Source: Candidatus Purcelliella pentastirinorum
GTDB lineage: Bacteria; Pseudomonadota; Gammaproteobacteria; Enterobacterales; Enterobacteriaceae
Length of the DNA stretch: 64,000 nt
Reading direction: 5' to 3'
Assembly (NCBI RefSeq): GCF_003391335.1
Contig: NZ_CP028374.1
Span: 248,001 to 312,000, forward strand
A program made the position numbers and the translations under genes. Under the pieces are notes generated by a model. That model worked only from the letters and a program-made list of their open reading frames with translations, was not told the DNA's origin and did no database searches. Position 1 is the stretch's first letter. Each line of letters begins with the position of its first letter. Positions 60,877 to 64,000 of the stretch are shown here, piece by piece.

Positions 60877-61446
60877 ATGATTGATATTACTGGTTCCGCA
60901 TTAAATCATTTTATAGAATTATTATCTATGCAAACGAAATATAATTATATTAGAATATTTATTTCTAATATAAACACTTTAGATGCTGAATGTTCTATTA
61001 TTTTTTGTGATGCTAAGGGTTTAAAGAAAGATGATATTTTATTTACTTTTTCTAAATTATTGGTATATATTGATTATGCAAGCATACCTTATTTAAAAGA
61101 TGCAAAAATAGATTTAGAAGTAAATGATATTGATTCTAAATTAATTATATATGCTCCATTTATTAAAGGTTTATTTGATGATTTATCATTAAAAGATAAG
61201 GTTAAATATTTTTTGATAAATAAAATAGTACCTCAACTTATTTTACATGGTGGTAATATAAAATTAGTTAGAATTACTAAGGATAAATATGTAGTTGTTA
61301 AATTTACTGGTGGTTGTAATGGTTGTTCTATGGTTAATTATACGTTAAAGGATAATATTGAATCAAAATTGTTAAAATATGTTCCTGAATTACGTGGTGT
61401 TTTGGACATTACAGATCATATAAGACATAAACGTTCTTTTTATTAA
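60877..61446 (+). CDS. nfuA: Fe-S biogenesis protein NfuA
   Basis: NfuA carries 4Fe-4S clusters to target enzymes under stress and helps repair lipoyl synthase. An N-terminal degenerate A-type domain (MIDITGSALNHFIELL) is followed by the Nfu domain with the cluster ligands Cys147 and Cys150 in GGCNGCSMV. It has 189 residues from the ATG at 60877 (E. coli 191). The open frame extends to 60832, but the extra residues have no counterpart. gntX, usually adjacent, is absent. Confidence 0.94.
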   Translation: MIDITGSALNHFIELLSMQTKYNYIRIFISNINTLDAECSIIFCDAKGLKKDDILFTFSKLLVYIDYASIPYLKDAKIDLEVNDIDSKLIIYAPFIKGLFDDLSLKDKVKYFLINKIVPQLILHGGNIKLVRITKDKYVVVKFTGGCNGCSMVNYTLKDNIESKLLKYVPELRGVLDITDHIRHKRSFY

Positions 61447-61564
61447 TAATTAGAATTGATTATATTTTTTTATATAAAAAAAATAATTAATTTGTTATTA
61501 TAAATTTTGATAGAATTTATTAAACTAAATAAAAATCTTTATTTTATGTATATTAAGGTATTTT

Positions 61565-63055
61565 GTGAAAACAAAAGATTTGATAGTTGTTGGTGGTGGA
61601 ATAAATGGTGCTGGAATTGCTGCTGATGCTGCAGGTAGAGGGTTATCTGTTTTATTATTAGAAAAATTTGATTTAGCTTATGCTACTTCATCTGCCAGTT
61701 CTAAATTAATTCATGGTGGATTGAGATACCTTGAATATTATGAGTTTAGACTTGTTAGAGAAGCATTGGCTGAAAGGGAAGTTTTGTTAAAAATGGCTCC
61801 TCATATTATTTTTCCAATAAAATTTTTTTTACCTTATTTACCTAATTTTCGTTCTGCTTGGTTGATTCGTTTGGGTTTATTTATATACGATAGGTTAAGT
61901 AAGAGAAATAATTTACCTTCTAGTTCAAGTTTACGGTGTGATCCTAAATTAGGATTTATTTCTAAAATATATCGTGGTTTTGAGTATTTTGATTGTTGGG
62001 TTGATGATTCACGTTTAGTTGTTTTAAATGCTTTGGAGGTATTGAAACATGGTGGTGAAGTTTTAACAGGAGTTGAGGTAATAAAAGCTCGTCGTATATC
62101 AGGAATTTGGAAGGTTAAAGTTAAAGATAGTAATACAGGTGAAATTAATCATTATTATTGCAAAGGATTAGTCAATGCTACTGGCCCTTGGGTAAAGCAA
62201 TGTTTTAATGATGTATTAAATTTAAAATCTCCTTATAATGTTCGTTTGATTAAGGGTAGTCATATAGTTATACCAATATTATCTAATCAAAAGCAAGCTT
62301 ATATTTTACAAAATGATGACAATAGAATTGTATTTGTTATTCCTTGGTTAAATAAATTTTCTATAATTGGTACTACTGATGTAGAATATAAAGATGATCC
62401 TATTGGTGTAACTATTAATGATGATGAGATAAATTATTTATTAAATGTATATAATAAATATTTTTGTAAAACTTTAAAAAAAACTGATATAGTTTGGACT
62501 TATTCAGGGGTTAGACCATTATGGGGTAATAAAACATCTTCTCCTCAGTCTGTTACTCGTGATTATTTAATTGATGTACAGGATGATAATGGAACTGCTC
62601 CGTTATTATCTATTTTTGGTGGTAAATTGACTACATATCGTAAATTAGCAGAATTTTCTTTAAATAAATTATCTAAATATTATATAAATATGAAGCCATC
62701 TTGGACTAAAAATTGTATACTTTCTGGTGGTGATATAGGGGATTCAATCGAAGATTATTCTAATAAATTATGTATTATGTATCCATTTTTAACAAAAGAT
62801 ATTTCTTATCATTATTCTAGAACATATGGTACTTCTAGTAATGATATTTTAAAAGGTGTTAATAGTTTAGATGATTTAGGAGAACATTTTGGTAATGTTT
62901 TATATCAAGTTGAGTTAGATTACTTAATTAAATATGAATGGGCAAAAAAATTAGATGATGTAATTTGGAGACGTACAAAATTAGGTATATTTCTTAATGA
63001 AAAAGAAAAATTACTTATATCAAAATATTTAAGTAAATCTTTAAATGTTAAGTAA
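61565..63055 (+). CDS. glpD: Aerobic glycerol-3-phosphate dehydrogenase
   Basis: GlpD oxidises glycerol 3-phosphate to dihydroxyacetone phosphate and passes electrons to quinone at the inner membrane. The FAD fold VVGGGINGAGIAADAAGRGLSVLLLEK is at the N-terminus. TSSASSKLIHGGLRYLEYYEFRLVREALAERE is the family signature, and the C-terminal cap domain with YEWAKKLDDVIWRRTKLG is intact. It has 496 residues (E. coli 501). The start is a GTG with AAGGTA upstream. It can feed respiration and also competes with PlsB for glycerol 3-phosphate. Confidence 0.96.
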   Translation: MKTKDLIVVGGGINGAGIAADAAGRGLSVLLLEKFDLAYATSSASSKLIHGGLRYLEYYEFRLVREALAEREVLLKMAPHIIFPIKFFLPYLPNFRSAWLIRLGLFIYDRLSKRNNLPSSSSLRCDPKLGFISKIYRGFEYFDCWVDDSRLVVLNALEVLKHGGEVLTGVEVIKARRISGIWKVKVKDSNTGEINHYYCKGLVNATGPWVKQCFNDVLNLKSPYNVRLIKGSHIVIPILSNQKQAYILQNDDNRIVFVIPWLNKFSIIGTTDVEYKDDPIGVTINDDEINYLLNVYNKYFCKTLKKTDIVWTYSGVRPLWGNKTSSPQSVTRDYLIDVQDDNGTAPLLSIFGGKLTTYRKLAEFSLNKLSKYYINMKPSWTKNCILSGGDIGDSIEDYSNKLCIMYPFLTKDISYHYSRTYGTSSNDILKGVNSLDDLGEHFGNVLYQVELDYLIKYEWAKKLDDVIWRRTKLGIFLNEKEKLLISKYLSKSLNVK

Positions 63056-63372
63056 ATATTTTTAATGGTTTTATTGAATATTTTATTTAATTTTTAGTAA
63101 TTATTATTTTTTGATTTAAAATTTTTACATGTATTTTAAGGATTTAATGTTTTTTTTATTAAGATATTATTTATAAGATTTTTTTAATTTTAAGTTTTTT
63201 ATTTTATTAAGTTTAATTTGATTAGTTATTTTTTTTAAATTATATATAATATTCTTTTTTTATATTTTATCCATTTAATTTTAACTAAATATATTATTTA
63301 TATAATAGAAATTGTATTAAGTATTATTTTTTTTAAAAATTGTTTTTTACTAATATTGAAAGTATAATTTAT
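63056..63372. other. Non-coding gap between glpD and folD
   Basis: About 315 bases, T-rich on the plus strand, with no open frame, RNA gene or visible gene remnant. It should contain the folD promoter, but I cannot pick out convincing -35/-10 elements. Confidence 0.5.
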
Positions 63373-64000
63373 ATGATAGCAAAGATTATTAATTGTAAAT
63401 TTATAGCTGATGATATTTTATCAAAGGTTATAAAAAAATTATCTTTTTATCAGGAAAATAAAATACGTTCTCCTCGTCTTGATGTAATTTTAGTTGGCGA
63501 TGATATAGCTTCTAATTTATATGTAAAGAATAAATATTTGGTTTGTAAAGATATTGGTATTATTTGTAATATTCATAAATTTTCTAATTTTGTTAGTGAA
63601 AAAGAGTTATTATTTTTAATAGATAAGTTAAATAATAATATTAATGTAGATGGAATATTAATTCAATTACCTCTTCCTAAAATTATTAATACTGTTAAAA
63701 TTTTAGAAAATATATCTATTTTTAAAGATGTTGATGGATTGAATCCTTATAATATTGGTTGTTTATATTTTAATAAATCAAAATTACGACCTTGTGCATC
63801 TAGTGGTGTTATTAGTATCATTAAATATTTAAATATTAATACATACGGTTTAAATGTTGTTATTGTAGGAGCTTCTGATATTGTTGGCAAACCTATAGGT
63901 ATAGAATTATTATTAATTGGTTGTACTGTTACTATTACGAATCGTTATACCAATAATTTGCGTTTTTATTTAAAGAATGCAGATTTATTGATTGTTGCTA
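63373..64000 (+). CDS. folD: Methylene-tetrahydrofolate dehydrogenase/cyclohydrolase FolD (runs off the right edge)
   Basis: FolD interconverts methylene-, methenyl- and formyl-tetrahydrofolate, using NADP. The window holds about 209 of roughly 285 codons. MIAKIINCKFIADDILSKV matches the E. coli start. LYVKNKYLVCKDIG contains the catalytic Lys, and DGILIQLPLP, KDVDGLNPYNIG and VVIVGASDIVGKPIGIELL (NADP fold) are all present. The frame is intact to the edge. It supplies folate one-carbon units to ThyA, MnmG and formylation of initiator tRNA. Confidence 0.96.
   Translation, partial: MIAKIINCKFIADDILSKVIKKLSFYQENKIRSPRLDVILVGDDIASNLYVKNKYLVCKDIGIICNIHKFSNFVSEKELLFLIDKLNNNINVDGILIQLPLPKIINTVKILENISIFKDVDGLNPYNIGCLYFNKSKLRPCASSGVISIIKYLNINTYGLNVVIVGASDIVGKPIGIELLLIGCTVTITNRYTNNLRFYLKNADLLIVA

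Overview
The window is a stretch of a very A+T-rich, strongly reduced gammaproteobacterial chromosome. Nearly every protein is an ortholog of an Escherichia coli protein, and many neighbours keep enterobacterial order with genes missing in between: tsaE-mutL-miaA-hflK-hflC, atpBEFHAGDC, orn/psd-mscM, asnS-porin, cmk-rpsA. There are no insertion sequences, phage genes, CRISPR arrays or rRNA genes. This is the pattern of an obligate, vertically inherited insect endosymbiont. Retained phospholipid, outer-membrane and cofactor genes make a Wigglesworthia-like (tsetse fly) symbiont my best guess, but that is inference from gene content; species level cannot be proven here.

Layout. 1-1.2 kb: the start of smpB (running off the left edge) and a broken nadK. 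1.3-9.2 kb: grpE, ung, mnmA, purB and the spermidine/putrescine transporter potABCD. 9.2-15.4 kb: the pyruvate dehydrogenase operon aceE-aceF-lpd and divergent ppa. 15.5-24.8 kb: argE, a DedA-family membrane protein, plsB, cls, asnS and an OmpF/OmpC-type porin. 24.9-29.1 kb: mscM and psd. 29.2-35.1 kb: orn, tsaE, mutL, miaA, hflK, hflC. 35.1-44.6 kb, minus strand: ybhK, the whole F1Fo ATP synthase operon and mnmG. 44.6-45.0 kb: a probable replication origin and tRNA-Pro(UGG). 45.7-50.1 kb: ybjG, qmcA, infA, serS, trxB. 50.4-51.2 kb: a broken serC. 51.3-60.0 kb: cmk, rpsA, gloC, rplY, mutH, ygdQ, thyA, lgt, accD, cvpA. 60.4-60.7 kb: a broken bioH. 60.9-64 kb: nfuA, glpD and the start of folD.

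The most striking non-coding element lies at 44.6-44.9 kb beside mnmG: a perfect (ATT)16 tract followed by a repeat array in which ten exact copies of TGTTAATAAC are, apart from the first, spaced 11 or 21 bp apart (one or two helical turns) inside a 53-bp higher-order repeat. The base composition of the plus strand flips here, from A-rich with C over G on the left to T-rich with G over C on the right, as expected at a bidirectional origin.

How the genes work together: PDH, ATP synthase and GlpD indicate aerobic energy metabolism. PlsB, Psd, Cls and AccD give fatty-acid and phospholipid synthesis, Lgt modifies lipoproteins, and the porin and MscM maintain a Gram-negative envelope. GrpE, HflKC, QmcA and TrxB handle protein and membrane quality. 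Ung, MutL and MutH remain for repair. Three cofactor-related genes are caught in decay, each still alignable to its ortholog: nadK (NADP), serC (serine and vitamin B6) and bioH (biotin).
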